Source of the DNA: Roseitranquillus sediminis
GTDB lineage: Bacteria; Pseudomonadota; Alphaproteobacteria; Rhodobacterales; Rhodobacteraceae
Assembly (NCBI RefSeq): GCF_016918935.1
Contig: NZ_JAFFOB010000005.1
Span: 62,001-126,000, forward strand
Direction: 5' to 3'
DNA: 64,000 nt
Part shown: in pieces, positions 37,654 to 46,192 of the stretch
Numbering within the stretch: position 1 is the stretch's first letter
Layout of the letters: every line of letters begins with the position of its first letter
The notes under the pieces: model-generated
Told to the model about the DNA's origin: nothing
Database searches by the model: none
Seen by the model: the letters and a program-made list of their open reading frames with translations, nothing else
Made by a program: the position numbers and the translations under genes

Positions 37654-38458
37654 GCTGATGAAGGGCAAGCGCGGCCTCGTCATGGGCGTCGCCAACGACC
37701 ACTCCATCGCCTGGGGCATCGCCCGCGCGCTGGCCGCGGAGGGCGCGGAGCTGGCCTTCAGCCACCAGGGCGAGGCGCTGCTGCGCCGGGTGCAGCCGCT
37801 GGCGGCGCAGGTGGGGTCCGACCTGCTCGTCGATGTCGACGTGATGGACGAGGCGCGGATGGACGCGGCCTTCGCCAGGCTCGCCGATGCGTGGGGCAGC
37901 CTCGACTTCGTCGTCCACGCCATCGCCTACTCTGACAAGAGCGAGCTGACGGGGAGGTTCATCGACACCTCGCTCGCCAACTTCCAGAAGACGCTGGCGA
38001 TCTCCTGCTATTCGCTGATCGACGTAGCGCGGCGGTCGCGCCCACTGATGGTAAGCCAGGACGAGGGGCTGCAGGGCGGCTCGATCATGACCCTGACCTA
38101 CCAGGGCTCGAACAAGGTCACGCCGTTCTACAACGTGATGGGCGTGGCCAAGGCGGGGCTGGAGGCGACGGTGCGCTACCTCGCCAACGACCTCGGGCCG
38201 GAGGGGATTCGCGTCAACGCGATCTCGCCCGGCCCGATGAAGACGCTGGCCGGCGCCGCGATCGGGGGCGCGCGACGCACCTTCCGCCACACCGGCGAGA
38301 ACGCGCCGCTCAGGATGAACGCCACGCTCGAGGCGGTGGGCGGCACAGCAGTCTACCTCGCCTCGGACCACGGCGCCTGCACCACCGGCGAAATCATCCA
38401 TGTCGACAGCGGTTACCACATCCTCGGCATGCCGCAGTCCGAGAACCTCAAGGCGTGA
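37646..38458 (+). CDS. fabI: Enoyl-ACP reductase FabI
   Basis: A 270-residue NADH-dependent short-chain-type reductase that completes each elongation round. The nucleotide motif is [17 protein letters not shown], and the catalytic pair Tyr162 and Lys169 sit in [14 protein letters not shown]. The C-terminal substrate loop [15 protein letters not shown] is present. The start at 37646 overlaps fabB by 8 bases. Its stop overlaps the GTG start of the small kinase gene. Confidence 0.95.
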   Translation: MPELMKGKRGLVMGVANDHSIAWGIARALAAEGAELAFSHQGEALLRRVQPLAAQVGSDLLVDVDVMDEARMDAAFARLADAWGSLDFVVHAIAYSDKSELTGRFIDTSLANFQKTLAISCYSLIDVARRSRPLMVSQDEGLQGGSIMTLTYQGSNKVTPFYNVMGVAKAGLEATVRYLANDLGPEGIRVNAISPGPMKTLAGAAIGGARRTFRHTGENAPLRMNATLEAVGGTAVYLASDHGACTTGEIIHVDSGYHILGMPQSENLKA

Positions 38459-38979
38459 GACGGCCGGCACTGGTGGTCATCGGAGGCCTGCCAGCGACCG
38501 GAAAGACCACCATCGCCCGCCACTTCGCCGAGGCGGCCGGTGCCCTTCACCTGCGTATCGACAGCATCGAGCAGGCGCTGCGCGACGCCACCGGACTTGG
38601 CGATGATGTCGGCCCGGCCGGCTATGCGATCGCCTACGCCGTGGCGCGGGACAATCTGCGGCTCGGGCACGTGATCGTCGCCGACTGCGTCAACCCGGCG
38701 GCCTCGACGCGCGACGCATGGCGCATGGTCGCTGCAGGCCTTCCCGCGCCCTGCCTGGAGGTGGAGGTCGTGTGCAGCGACGCCGGCCTGCACCGCCGCC
38801 GGGCCGAGGTGCGCGAGACCGGCATCGACGGCCTCGCGCCGCCGGGCTGGCCGGCGATCCGCGCGCGGCGTTACGAGCCGTGGGAGGACGCGGACCTCGT
38901 GCTGGACACCGCCCGACTGTCGCCGGCCGAGGCGGTCGAGCGGGTGCTGGCCGCATTGCTGCCTCTCGCGGAGGGTTGA
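38455..38979 (+). CDS. Small P-loop kinase-like ATPase
   Basis: A 174-residue AAA/kinase-like protein with Walker A GGLPATGKTTIARHFA at the N-terminus, a conserved Asp in LRIDSIEQALRD, an ADCVNPAASTRDAW segment and a late Arg-rich lid (RARRYEPWEDADL). It belongs to the broad group of small nucleotide/sugar kinase-like proteins; the substrate is unknown. It starts with GTG overlapping the fabI stop (GTGA), so it is translationally coupled to fatty acid synthesis without a clear functional link. Confidence 0.8.
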   Translation: MRRPALVVIGGLPATGKTTIARHFAEAAGALHLRIDSIEQALRDATGLGDDVGPAGYAIAYAVARDNLRLGHVIVADCVNPAASTRDAWRMVAAGLPAPCLEVEVVCSDAGLHRRRAEVRETGIDGLAPPGWPAIRARRYEPWEDADLVLDTARLSPAEAVERVLAALLPLAEG

Positions 38980-39039
38980 GCGCATCACGTTGTCGTTGCC
39001 GATGGTGAAGCCGCCCCCCGTCCGCCTATCCTCGCCGGC

Positions 39040-40032
39040 ATGAGCATCTTCACCACCCGCCGCGCCGTCCTCGCCGGCCTCGCCGCCTCTGCCGCAATGC
39101 CGCTCGCGGCGCAGGCGAGCTTCACCGCCGCCTTCGACCGGGCGCGCGCCCTCGACCAGCTCCGCGCACTCGTCATCGCACAGGACGGCGAGGTCGTGGC
39201 CGCCGAGGCGGTGCGGGGCCCGTCGCTCGAGACCCCGGTCAACGTCAAGTCGGTGTCCAAGTCGGTCGTCTCGGCCCTCACCGGCATCGCCATCGCGCGG
39301 GGCGAACTGCTGGGCGTCGAGGCTACGCTGGACGATGTGGCGCCGAACCTCGTCCCGCAGGGCGCCGAGGACGGCGTCGGGGACATCACGATCGAGAACC
39401 TGCTCACCATGCGCGCGGGCCTTGAGCGGACATCGGGTGGCAATTACGGCGCGTGGGTACAGAGCGGCAACTGGGTCACCGACGCCCTCTCGCGCCCCTT
39501 CGTCGCCGAGCCGGGCGGCCAGATGCTCTACTCGACCGGCAGCACGCACGTGCTCGGCGCGGTCCTTGCCGAGGTTTCGGGGCAGAGCCTGCTGGAGCTC
39601 GCGCGACGCCGCATCGGCGATCCGCTCGACATCGAGATCCCGCCATGGACCCGCGATCCGCAAGGCCGCTATATGGGCGGCAACAACATGGCCCTGTCGC
39701 CGCTCGGCATGATCCGTTTCGGCGAGGCCTGGCGCACCGATCTCGGCGTGGTGCCGCGCGACTGGGTCGAGGCGGCGTGGTCGCCGCACACCCGCTCGCG
39801 CTTTTCGGGCGACGGCTACGGCTACGGCTGGTTCCTGTCGGAATTCACCGGGCGCGACGCCGTCTATGCCCGCGGGTATGGCGGGCAGATGATCTGGGTA
39901 ATCCCCTCGCTGCGGCTGACCGTCGCCGTCACGTCGGACCCCGACCGCCCCGCCCGCTCCCGCGGCTATGCGGGCGACCTGCACCGGCTGGTGGCCGAGA
40001 CGGTCGTGCGCGAGGTCAGGCGCGCCGGCTGA
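39040..40032 (+). CDS. Serine hydrolase, class C beta-lactamase-like
   Basis: A 330-residue secreted protein of the beta-lactamase/D-Ala-D-Ala peptidase fold. The signal resembles a Tat type (TTRRAVLAGLAASAAMP). The SxxK motif is in VKSVSKSVVS, the YxS/N-type motif in LYSTGSTHVLG, and a GYGYGWF segment follows. The late KTG-like motif reads RGYGGQMIW. It is more likely an esterase or peptidase than a resistance enzyme. No ribosome binding site is obvious; TATCCT lies 7 bases before the ATG, which may mean a leaderless transcript. Confidence 0.82.
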   Translation: MSIFTTRRAVLAGLAASAAMPLAAQASFTAAFDRARALDQLRALVIAQDGEVVAAEAVRGPSLETPVNVKSVSKSVVSALTGIAIARGELLGVEATLDDVAPNLVPQGAEDGVGDITIENLLTMRAGLERTSGGNYGAWVQSGNWVTDALSRPFVAEPGGQMLYSTGSTHVLGAVLAEVSGQSLLELARRRIGDPLDIEIPPWTRDPQGRYMGGNNMALSPLGMIRFGEAWRTDLGVVPRDWVEAAWSPHTRSRFSGDGYGYGWFLSEFTGRDAVYARGYGGQMIWVIPSLRLTVAVTSDPDRPARSRGYAGDLHRLVAETVVREVRRAG

Positions 40033-40035
40033 GCT

Positions 40036-40434
40036 TCAGGCCGCGGCGGACTCGGCCTGGCTCGGGGTCATCAGGCCTACCGTCGCGCCCGTCGGGTCCG
40101 TGACGATGGCGATCCGGCCGACGCCCGACACGTCAAACGGCTCGCGGACGATTCTGCCGCCGTTCGCGCGCGTCCGCTCCACCGCGACGTCGACATCGTC
40201 CACGGCAAGATATGTGAACCAGTGCGGCGGCAGGGTTCCCATCCCGTCCACGTTGGTGATGTCCATGATCCCCACCACCGGCCGGCCGCCGGACTTGCCG
40301 AGGACGTAGGTACCACCCTCCATCGGCATCTCCTCGAACTCCCAGCCGCAGACCTCGTGGTAGTAGTCCTTGGCCATGGCCGGATCCCGAGTCATCAGCT
40401 CCGACCACCACACCACGCCGTGCTGTTCGGACAT
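40036..40434 (-). CDS. VOC (glyoxalase/bleomycin-resistance) family protein
   Basis: A 132-residue vicinal-oxygen-chelate protein with two beta-alpha-beta-beta-beta repeats. The opening VVWWSELMTRDPAMAKDYYH is typical of a subgroup annotated as VOC or PhnB-like proteins; the second repeat includes TYLAVDDVDVAVERT and VTDPTGATVGLM. Substrate and metal use are unknown. It converges with the serine hydrolase, ending 4 bases after that gene's stop. Confidence 0.8.
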   Translation of the reverse strand: MSEQHGVVWWSELMTRDPAMAKDYYHEVCGWEFEEMPMEGGTYVLGKSGGRPVVGIMDITNVDGMGTLPPHWFTYLAVDDVDVAVERTRANGGRIVREPFDVSGVGRIAIVTDPTGATVGLMTPSQAESAAA

Positions 40435-40541
40435 CGCCTCACCCTCCGATGTTGTCCTTGCGTCAGACTAGCACGAATCGGATCGTCTTTCCCCCCGCGC
40501 AGCGTCGTGCCACTGTGCCGCCGCACGAGGGAGACGGGACG

Positions 40542-41225
40542 GTGTCCAGGATCTGCATTTTCGATGCCTACGGCACGCTGTTCGACGTTGGTTCCGCCGC
40601 GCGCCGTGCGGCCGCGGAACCGGGGCGCGAGGCGCTGGCCGAGCGCTGGCAAGCGCTGGCCGAGGCGTGGCGCCAGAAGCAGCTCCAGTATACTTGGCTG
40701 CGCGCGATCACGGGCGAGCACGCGGATTTCTGGCAGGTGACGCAGGACGCGCTTGACTGGGCGCTGGAGGCGGCGGGGCTGGAGAACGAGGGACTTCGCC
40801 CGCACCTCCTCGACCTCTACCGCGAGCTCGATGCGTTTCCCGAGGTGCCCGCGACGCTGGGGGCCCTGAAGGATGTCGGCTGCACCTGCGCGATCCTGTC
40901 GAACGGCGCCCCCGGCATGCTGGCCGACGCGGTCGCCTCGGCCGGCATCGGCGGCTGGCTCGATGACGTGTTGTTGATTGAGTCGGTCGGCGTCTTCAAG
41001 CCGGATGCCCGCGTCTACGACATGGTCGGCCAGCGGTTCGACTGCCGGCGCGAGGACGTGCTCTTCGTGTCGTCCAACGGCTGGGACGCAGCCGGGGCTG
41101 CGAGCTACGGCTTCGTAACCGTCTGGGCCAACCGGCGGGGCGAGCCTGTTGACCGCCTCCCCGGCCGGCCGCAGCATGTCGTGCCGGACCTCGCCCGCCT
41201 TCCCGATCTGCTGGAGACAGTCTGA
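40542..41225 (+). CDS. Haloacid dehalogenase, type II
   Basis: A 227-residue HAD-superfamily enzyme. The nucleophile Asp8 and Thr12 are in CIFDAYGTLFD. A Ser/Asn pair is in ILSNGAPGM, Lys and Tyr in VFKPDARVYDM, and Ser, Asn and Asp in FVSSNGWDAAG. This complete set, with an Arg in the cap (TWLRAITG), matches (S)-2-haloacid dehalogenases rather than phosphatases. The start is GTG at 40542 behind GGGAG. It overlaps the next gene by 1 base (TGATG), so the two are coupled. Confidence 0.87.
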   Translation: MSRICIFDAYGTLFDVGSAARRAAAEPGREALAERWQALAEAWRQKQLQYTWLRAITGEHADFWQVTQDALDWALEAAGLENEGLRPHLLDLYRELDAFPEVPATLGALKDVGCTCAILSNGAPGMLADAVASAGIGGWLDDVLLIESVGVFKPDARVYDMVGQRFDCRREDVLFVSSNGWDAAGAASYGFVTVWANRRGEPVDRLPGRPQHVVPDLARLPDLLETV

Positions 41226-42046
41226 TGCCCCGCTTCACCTCTTCCGACGGAGTCGGCCTGCACTACACGGACGCGGGCGAGGGCCTGCCGGTGATCTGTC
41301 TTGCGGGGCTGACGCGTAACGGGATGGACTTCGACTATCTCGCGCCGCATCTGCCCGACGTGCGACTCATCCGGCTCGACTATCGCGGGCGAGGCCGGTC
41401 CGACTGGGCGGACCCCGCAACCTACACCATCTTCATCGAGGCGCGCGACGTGCTCGAGCTCATGGACCATCTCGGTCTCGAGAGCGCGGCGATCATCGGC
41501 ACCTCGCGCGGCGGCCTCATCGCCATGGGACTCGCCGCCTACGCCAGGTCCAGGCTGTGCGGCGTCTGCCTCAACGACGTTGGGCCGGTCGTGGCGCCCG
41601 CGGGGCTTGAGGTCATCAAGGGCTACGTCGGGCGGAACCCGACGCAGAAGACCCACGCCGAGGCCGCCGCCATGCGCGCGGCCCTGATGTCGGGCTTCGC
41701 GGGTGTGCCGGAGGAGCGTTGGGCGGAGGAGGTGCGCAAGCACTACGTCGAGACGCCCGAGGGTCTCACGATCAACTACGACCCGCGCCTGCGCGAGGCG
41801 GTGGTCGGCGACGACACCGACGTGGCGCCTGAGATGTGGCCCATGTTTGACGCGCTGCAGGGGCTGCCGCTCGCCCTGATCCGCGGCGCCAACAGCGACG
41901 TTCTCGCTCCGGAGACGGCGGAGCGGATGCGGGCGGAGCGGCCTGACATGATCTATGCCGAGGTGCCCGACCGCGGCCACATACCGTTCCTTGACGAGCC
42001 AGAGGCGCTGGACGCCATCCGGCGCTGGCTGGGCATGATGCGATGA
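41225..42046 (+). CDS. Alpha/beta hydrolase
   Basis: A 273-residue alpha/beta hydrolase. The oxyanion turn is CLAGLTRNGMDF, the nucleophile Ser lies in IIGTSRGGLIAMG and the His in VPDRGHIPFLDEP. The acid is probably the Asp in RGANSDVLAPE. The GTSRGG elbow is shared with hydrolases often annotated as lysophospholipase or haloalkane-related, so the substrate is open. It is coupled to the dehalogenase upstream and followed 40 bases later by a PLP dehydratase. Confidence 0.83.
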   Translation: MPRFTSSDGVGLHYTDAGEGLPVICLAGLTRNGMDFDYLAPHLPDVRLIRLDYRGRGRSDWADPATYTIFIEARDVLELMDHLGLESAAIIGTSRGGLIAMGLAAYARSRLCGVCLNDVGPVVAPAGLEVIKGYVGRNPTQKTHAEAAAMRAALMSGFAGVPEERWAEEVRKHYVETPEGLTINYDPRLREAVVGDDTDVAPEMWPMFDALQGLPLALIRGANSDVLAPETAERMRAERPDMIYAEVPDRGHIPFLDEPEALDAIRRWLGMMR

Positions 42047-42086
42047 CGGCCTCGGGCGAACGGCACAGCGACAGGAGACAGATCGA

Positions 42087-43082
42087 ATGGACGTGATGGA
42101 CCGGCCGCCGGTTACGGAGGAGACGATCGGCGCAGCCGCGGGCCGGCTTGACGGGCGGGCGCGGCGGACGCCGCTGCTGACCTCGCCGTTCCTCGACGAG
42201 ATCGCGGGACGGCGGGTGCTGGTGAAGGCGGAGTGCCTGCAGCACACCGGCAGCTTCAAGTTCCGCGGCGGCTACTCCGCCCTCTCCGCCTTGCCGGAGG
42301 CGGCGCGGGTGCGGGGCGTCATCGCCTACTCCTCCGGAAATCACGCACAGGGCGTCGCGCTCGCCGCGCGGATGCATGGCGTCCCTGCGGTGATCGTGAT
42401 GCCGTCGGATGCCCCTGCCCTCAAGATCGCCAATACGCGAGCCCTCGGGGCCGAGGTCATCACCTACGACCGCGCGGGCGAGAGCCGCGAGGAGATCGGC
42501 GAGGCGCTGGCCGGCGAGCGCGGACTGACGCTGATCCGCCCCTACGACGAGCCGCAGGTCATCGCCGGCCAGGGCACCGCGGGGCTAGAGATCGCCGCAC
42601 AGGTCGCCGAGGCGGGTGTCGGACAGGCGGACGTGCTGGTGCCCTGCGGCGGCGGCGGCCTCACGTCGGGCATCGCACTGGCGCTCGAGGCCCGGGCCAC
42701 CGGCTTGCGTGCGCGGCCGGTCGAGCCGGAGGGTTTCGACGATACGACGCGTTCGCTCGCCGAGGGACGGATCGTCACCAACGACAGGACGTCGGGCTCG
42801 ATCTGCGACGCGATCGTGACGCCGGCCCCTGGGCGGATCACCTTCCCGATCATGGCGCGCCTCTGCGGGCCGGGCCTGGTGGTGAGCGAGGACGACTGCC
42901 TGCGCGCGATGGCGGTCGCCTTCCTGCGGCTGAAGATCGTGGTCGAACCCGGCGGGGCTGTCGCACTCGCCGCCGCGCTCTTCCATCCGGACGCGGTGCA
43001 GGGCGACGCCGTCGTCGCCGTCGCCTCGGGCGGCAACGTCGATCCGGCCCTCTTCCGCGAGGCGCTCGAGCGCCACGGCTGA
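42087..43082 (+). CDS. Threonine/serine dehydratase family protein (PLP-dependent)
   Basis: A 331-residue fold-type II PLP enzyme. The Schiff-base Lys is in HTGSFKFRGGYSAL, the substrate loop is YSSGNHAQGVALAA, the phosphate-binding Gly-rich loop is VPCGGGGLTSGIA, and the late VASGGNVDPALF Ser/Gly motif is also seen. There is no C-terminal regulatory ACT domain, so it is the catabolic or EutB/hydroxyaspartate-dehydratase-like form. It probably shares a transcript with the dehalogenase and hydrolase. Confidence 0.85.
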   Translation: MDVMDRPPVTEETIGAAAGRLDGRARRTPLLTSPFLDEIAGRRVLVKAECLQHTGSFKFRGGYSALSALPEAARVRGVIAYSSGNHAQGVALAARMHGVPAVIVMPSDAPALKIANTRALGAEVITYDRAGESREEIGEALAGERGLTLIRPYDEPQVIAGQGTAGLEIAAQVAEAGVGQADVLVPCGGGGLTSGIALALEARATGLRARPVEPEGFDDTTRSLAEGRIVTNDRTSGSICDAIVTPAPGRITFPIMARLCGPGLVVSEDDCLRAMAVAFLRLKIVVEPGGAVALAAALFHPDAVQGDAVVAVASGGNVDPALFREALERHG

Positions 43083-43234
43083 GAGAGCGGCCTTGACGCG
43101 ACGGCCCCGATCGGCGCTGTTTCGGGAATGACCTCGGATGCCGCAGAGCGCGCCGCCGGCCCCAGGCACCACGGCGCCGATCGCCGAGAAGCCTTGTGGC
43201 GCATCAGAGTTGGCCGCCGGCGCGGCATCGGAAC

Positions 43235-43271
43235 CGCGCATGCCAAGGGTTCGCGCATGCGCCAGTATGAT
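43235..43271 (+). promoter_or_regulatory. Putative promoter/activator region of the pca operon
   Basis: Two copies of CGCGCATGC (43235-43243 and 43252-43260) flank CAAGG, and GAACC/GGTTC (43231-43235, 43248-43252) form an overlapping inverted repeat. A perfect-looking -10, TATGAT, lies at 43266-43271, 17 bases before the pcaD ATG. No good -35 is visible, which fits an activator-dependent promoter. The rest of 43083-43288 shows nothing else. Confidence 0.4.
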
Positions 43272-43288
43272 CTGGAGCTGCCTTCCTG

Positions 43289-44077
43289 ATGAAGATCGCC
43301 GAACTCGACGACATCCGCCTGCACTACCGCGACGAGGGCGACGCGGAGGGGGCACCGATCGTCTTCGCCAATTCGCTCGGCACGGACCTCCGCCTCTGGG
43401 ACGAGGTGGTGCCGCGCCTGCCTCGCGGCCTCAGGATCGTGCGCTACGACATGCGTGGCCACGGCCTCTCGGACTGCCCGCCCGGCAGCTACACGATGGA
43501 CCAGCTCGTGGGCGACGCGGCCGCGCTCATGGATCATCTCGGGCTGCGCGAGGCGCTGTTCGTCGGCCTCTCGATCGGAGGGATGATCGCGCAGGGCCTG
43601 GCGGCGCAGCGGCCCGACCTGGTGCGAGCGATGGTGCTGTCGAACACCGCCGCCAAGATCGGCACGCCCGACATCTGGGCCGACCGGATCGAGGCGGTGC
43701 GCGCAGGCGGGATCGAGGCGCTGGCGGACGCGGTGATGGAGCGCTGGTTCTCCGCCGCCTTCCGCGAGACGGAGGCGCTGACCGCGTGGCGGCACATGCT
43801 GGTGCGCCAGCCGGCAGAGGGCTACGCCGGCTGCGCGGCCGCCATCGCCGGCACGGACCTGATGGAGCAGACGAGCGGCCTGCGCCTGCCGACGCTGGGG
43901 ATCGCGGGGTCCGAAGACGGCTCCACCCCGCCGGACCTCGTCCGCGAGACGGTCGAGCTGGTGCCGGTGTCGAAGTTCCACCTGATCCGCAAGGCCGGCC
44001 ACCTGCCCTGCGTCGAGCAGCCGGCCGAATACGCCGACGTCCTGACCGGCTTTCTGGAAGAAGTCGGACATGTCTGA
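43289..44077 (+). CDS. pcaD: 3-oxoadipate enol-lactonase
   Basis: A 262-residue alpha/beta hydrolase of the PcaD group. The family opening [20 protein letters not shown] is followed by [12 protein letters not shown], nucleophile Ser in [13 protein letters not shown], Asp in [12 protein letters not shown] and His in [11 protein letters not shown]. It hydrolyses beta-ketoadipate enol-lactone to beta-ketoadipate. It ends without a fused PcaC domain. It is the first gene of the cluster, with GGAG in front of the ATG, and is followed by pcaH after 56 bases. Confidence 0.9.
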   Translation: MKIAELDDIRLHYRDEGDAEGAPIVFANSLGTDLRLWDEVVPRLPRGLRIVRYDMRGHGLSDCPPGSYTMDQLVGDAAALMDHLGLREALFVGLSIGGMIAQGLAAQRPDLVRAMVLSNTAAKIGTPDIWADRIEAVRAGGIEALADAVMERWFSAAFRETEALTAWRHMLVRQPAEGYAGCAAAIAGTDLMEQTSGLRLPTLGIAGSEDGSTPPDLVRETVELVPVSKFHLIRKAGHLPCVEQPAEYADVLTGFLEEVGHV

Positions 44078-44133
44078 CGGCGGGCGCTTCCCTGCGGATG
44101 AACTCGGGGGCGGCACGGCGGAGCGAGCGCACC

Positions 44134-44913
44134 ATGCCTGACGAGACGGGCACCCGGATCACGCGCGGCTACACCGGCTATCCGGAGACGCACGCCGCCA
44201 TGGGCTCGCTCTACCAGAGGGACTTCGGGCAGCACCCGCTGCCCTACTCGCCCGGCTACAAGACCACGGTCGCGCGCAGCCCGTCTCTGCCGCTCCTGTC
44301 GATGCCCTCGACGATTACCGAGGAGACGGGGCCGGTCTTCGGCCACGAGATGCTGGCCGATCTCGACAACGACCTGACCTGCAACTTCACCGGCAGGCCC
44401 GCGATCGGCGAGCGCATCATCGTGCATGGCCGGGTGACGGACCAGGAGCGCCGCCCGCAGCGCGGCGTCCTCATCGAGGTCTGGCAGGCCAACGCCGGCG
44501 GCCGCTACCGCCACAGGAAGGATGGCTACCTCGCCCCGCTCGACCCCGACTTCGGCGGCTGCGGGCGCTGCATCACCGACGACGAGGGCCGCTACGAGTT
44601 CCACACGATCAAGCCCGGCGCCTATCCCTGGCCCAACGGCACGAACGACTGGCGCCCGGCGCACATACACTTCTCGATCTTCGGCACCGGCTTCGGTCAG
44701 CGCCTGATCACCCAGATGTACTTCGAGGGCGACCCGCTGATCCCGCGCTGTCCGATCATCGCCACTATTCCGGACCCGAAGGTGGCGGAACGGCTCGTCG
44801 CGCCGCTCGACATGGCGATGGCGATGCCGATGGACAGCTTGGCCTACAGGTTCGACATCGTGCTGCGCGGACGGCGCCAGACCACGTTCGAGAACCGGAT
44901 GGAGGGGCTCTGA
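44134..44913 (+). CDS. pcaH: Protocatechuate 3,4-dioxygenase beta subunit
   Basis: A 259-residue subunit carrying the catalytic Fe(III). The ligands are recognisable: Tyr in [12 protein letters not shown], Tyr in PGAYPWPNG and the His-x-His of [11 protein letters not shown]. It cleaves protocatechuate between the hydroxyls to 3-carboxy-cis,cis-muconate. An ATG 12 codons upstream (44098) is possible, but the chosen one sits closer to a GGAG. Its stop overlaps the pcaG start (TGATG). Confidence 0.94.
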   Translation: MPDETGTRITRGYTGYPETHAAMGSLYQRDFGQHPLPYSPGYKTTVARSPSLPLLSMPSTITEETGPVFGHEMLADLDNDLTCNFTGRPAIGERIIVHGRVTDQERRPQRGVLIEVWQANAGGRYRHRKDGYLAPLDPDFGGCGRCITDDEGRYEFHTIKPGAYPWPNGTNDWRPAHIHFSIFGTGFGQRLITQMYFEGDPLIPRCPIIATIPDPKVAERLVAPLDMAMAMPMDSLAYRFDIVLRGRRQTTFENRMEGL

Positions 44914-45485
44914 TGGTCCAGAAGCTCGAAACCTTCCACGAAACCCCGAGCCAGACGGCGGGTCCCTACGTCCACATCGGCTGCACGCCGAACTTCATCG
45001 GCGTCGAGGGCATCTATTCGGCGGATCTCGGCGCCGCCGACCCGTTCCCCGATGCGGGCGACACGATCACCCTCGTCGGGCGCGTCATCGACGGCACCGG
45101 CACGCCGCTCCGCGACTGCATGGTCGAGTTCTGGCAGGCCGACGGCGGGGGGCGCTACCGGCCCGGCCAAGGCTTCGCCCGCCGCCCGGCCGACGCCGAG
45201 ACGGGGGAATGGCGCCTCGTCACCGTCAAGCCGGGCCGGGTGCCCTTCTCGGACAAGGTCATGCAGGCGCCGCACATCGCCGTCTGGATCGCGGCCCGCG
45301 GGATCAATCTGGGGCTCCACACGCGCATCTATTTCGAGGACGAGGACAACGACGGCGATCCGCTCCTCGGCCGGATCGAACTGCGGCATCGCGTGCCGAC
45401 ACTGGTTGCAAGACGCGACGGCGGCGTCTACCGCCACGACATCGTCCTCAAGGGCGAAGGCGAGACGGTCTTTCTGGATATCTGA
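44913..45485 (+). CDS. pcaG: Protocatechuate 3,4-dioxygenase alpha subunit
   Basis: A 190-residue subunit with the same jelly-roll fold as PcaH (TPSQTAGPYVHIGCTP, MVEFWQADGGGRYRPGQG) but without the iron ligands, as is normal: the HIHF of PcaH is replaced by PHIAVWIAARG. It forms the alpha/beta heterodimer that makes the active site. It is coupled to pcaH and to the following hydrolase by 1-base overlaps. Confidence 0.94.
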   Translation: MVQKLETFHETPSQTAGPYVHIGCTPNFIGVEGIYSADLGAADPFPDAGDTITLVGRVIDGTGTPLRDCMVEFWQADGGGRYRPGQGFARRPADAETGEWRLVTVKPGRVPFSDKVMQAPHIAVWIAARGINLGLHTRIYFEDEDNDGDPLLGRIELRHRVPTLVARRDGGVYRHDIVLKGEGETVFLDI

Positions 45486-46192
45486 TGGCAAGTTTCCTGC
45501 TGATCCACGGCGCATGGCACGGGGCATGGTGTTGGCGCGACGTCCTGCCGCTGCTGCGCGAGGCCGGTCACACGGCGCGGGCGATCGACCTGCCATCGCA
45601 CGGCAATGATCGGACCCCGCCCGAGGACGTCACCCTCGCCACCTATGCGGAGGCGATCCGCGCGGCCATCGACGAGCCGACGATCCTGCTCGGCCACTCG
45701 ATGGGCGGCTATCCGATCACGGCGGCGGCCGAACGTTCTCCGGCCGACATCGAACATCTGGTCTATCTCTGCGCCTATGCACCGCTCTCGGGCCTATCGC
45801 TGGCCGAGATGCGCAAGCGGGCGGCGCGGCAGCCGCTGGTCGAGGCGATGATCCGGTCCGACGACGGCAAGACCGTCAGCCTCGACCCGACCCGCGCCGA
45901 GGCGCTGCTCTATCACGACTGCCCGCCCGGCACGATCGAGTACGCGCTGCCTCGCATGACATCGCAGCCGATCGAGCCGCAGGAGACGCCGCTCGACGTG
46001 ACGGAGACCTCCGCGGCCGTCCCGGCGAGCTACATCCTCTGCGAGGACGACCGCGCCATCCCGCCGGAGTACCAGGCCGAGATGGCCGAGCGCTGCGACG
46101 AGGTCTATCGCCTGCCCTGCGGCCACTCGCCGTTCTTCGCGATGCCCCAGCGCCTTGCCGACACCCTCATCAGGATCACCGAGAAGTCATGA
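45485..46192 (+). CDS. Alpha/beta hydrolase inside the pca operon
   Basis: A 235-residue small alpha/beta hydrolase related to the plant hydroxynitrile lyase/methyl-salicylate esterase group. It has the opening FLLIHGAWHGAWCWRDVLPL, nucleophile Ser in LLGHSMGGYPIT, Asp in CEDDRAIPP and His in LPCGHSPFFAMP. Its place between pcaG and the beta-keto acid cleavage gene, with 1-base and 4-base overlaps, suggests it feeds the pathway, for example by freeing an aromatic acid from an ester. That is inference; no substrate can be read from the sequence. Confidence 0.85.
   Translation: MASFLLIHGAWHGAWCWRDVLPLLREAGHTARAIDLPSHGNDRTPPEDVTLATYAEAIRAAIDEPTILLGHSMGGYPITAAAERSPADIEHLVYLCAYAPLSGLSLAEMRKRAARQPLVEAMIRSDDGKTVSLDPTRAEALLYHDCPPGTIEYALPRMTSQPIEPQETPLDVTETSAAVPASYILCEDDRAIPPEYQAEMAERCDEVYRLPCGHSPFFAMPQRLADTLIRITEKS

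Noticed and set aside
43289-44077. PcaD fused to PcaC (PcaL) as an explanation for the missing decarboxylase
   Set aside because: The protein ends after 262 residues with only the hydrolase domain, so no decarboxylase is fused.
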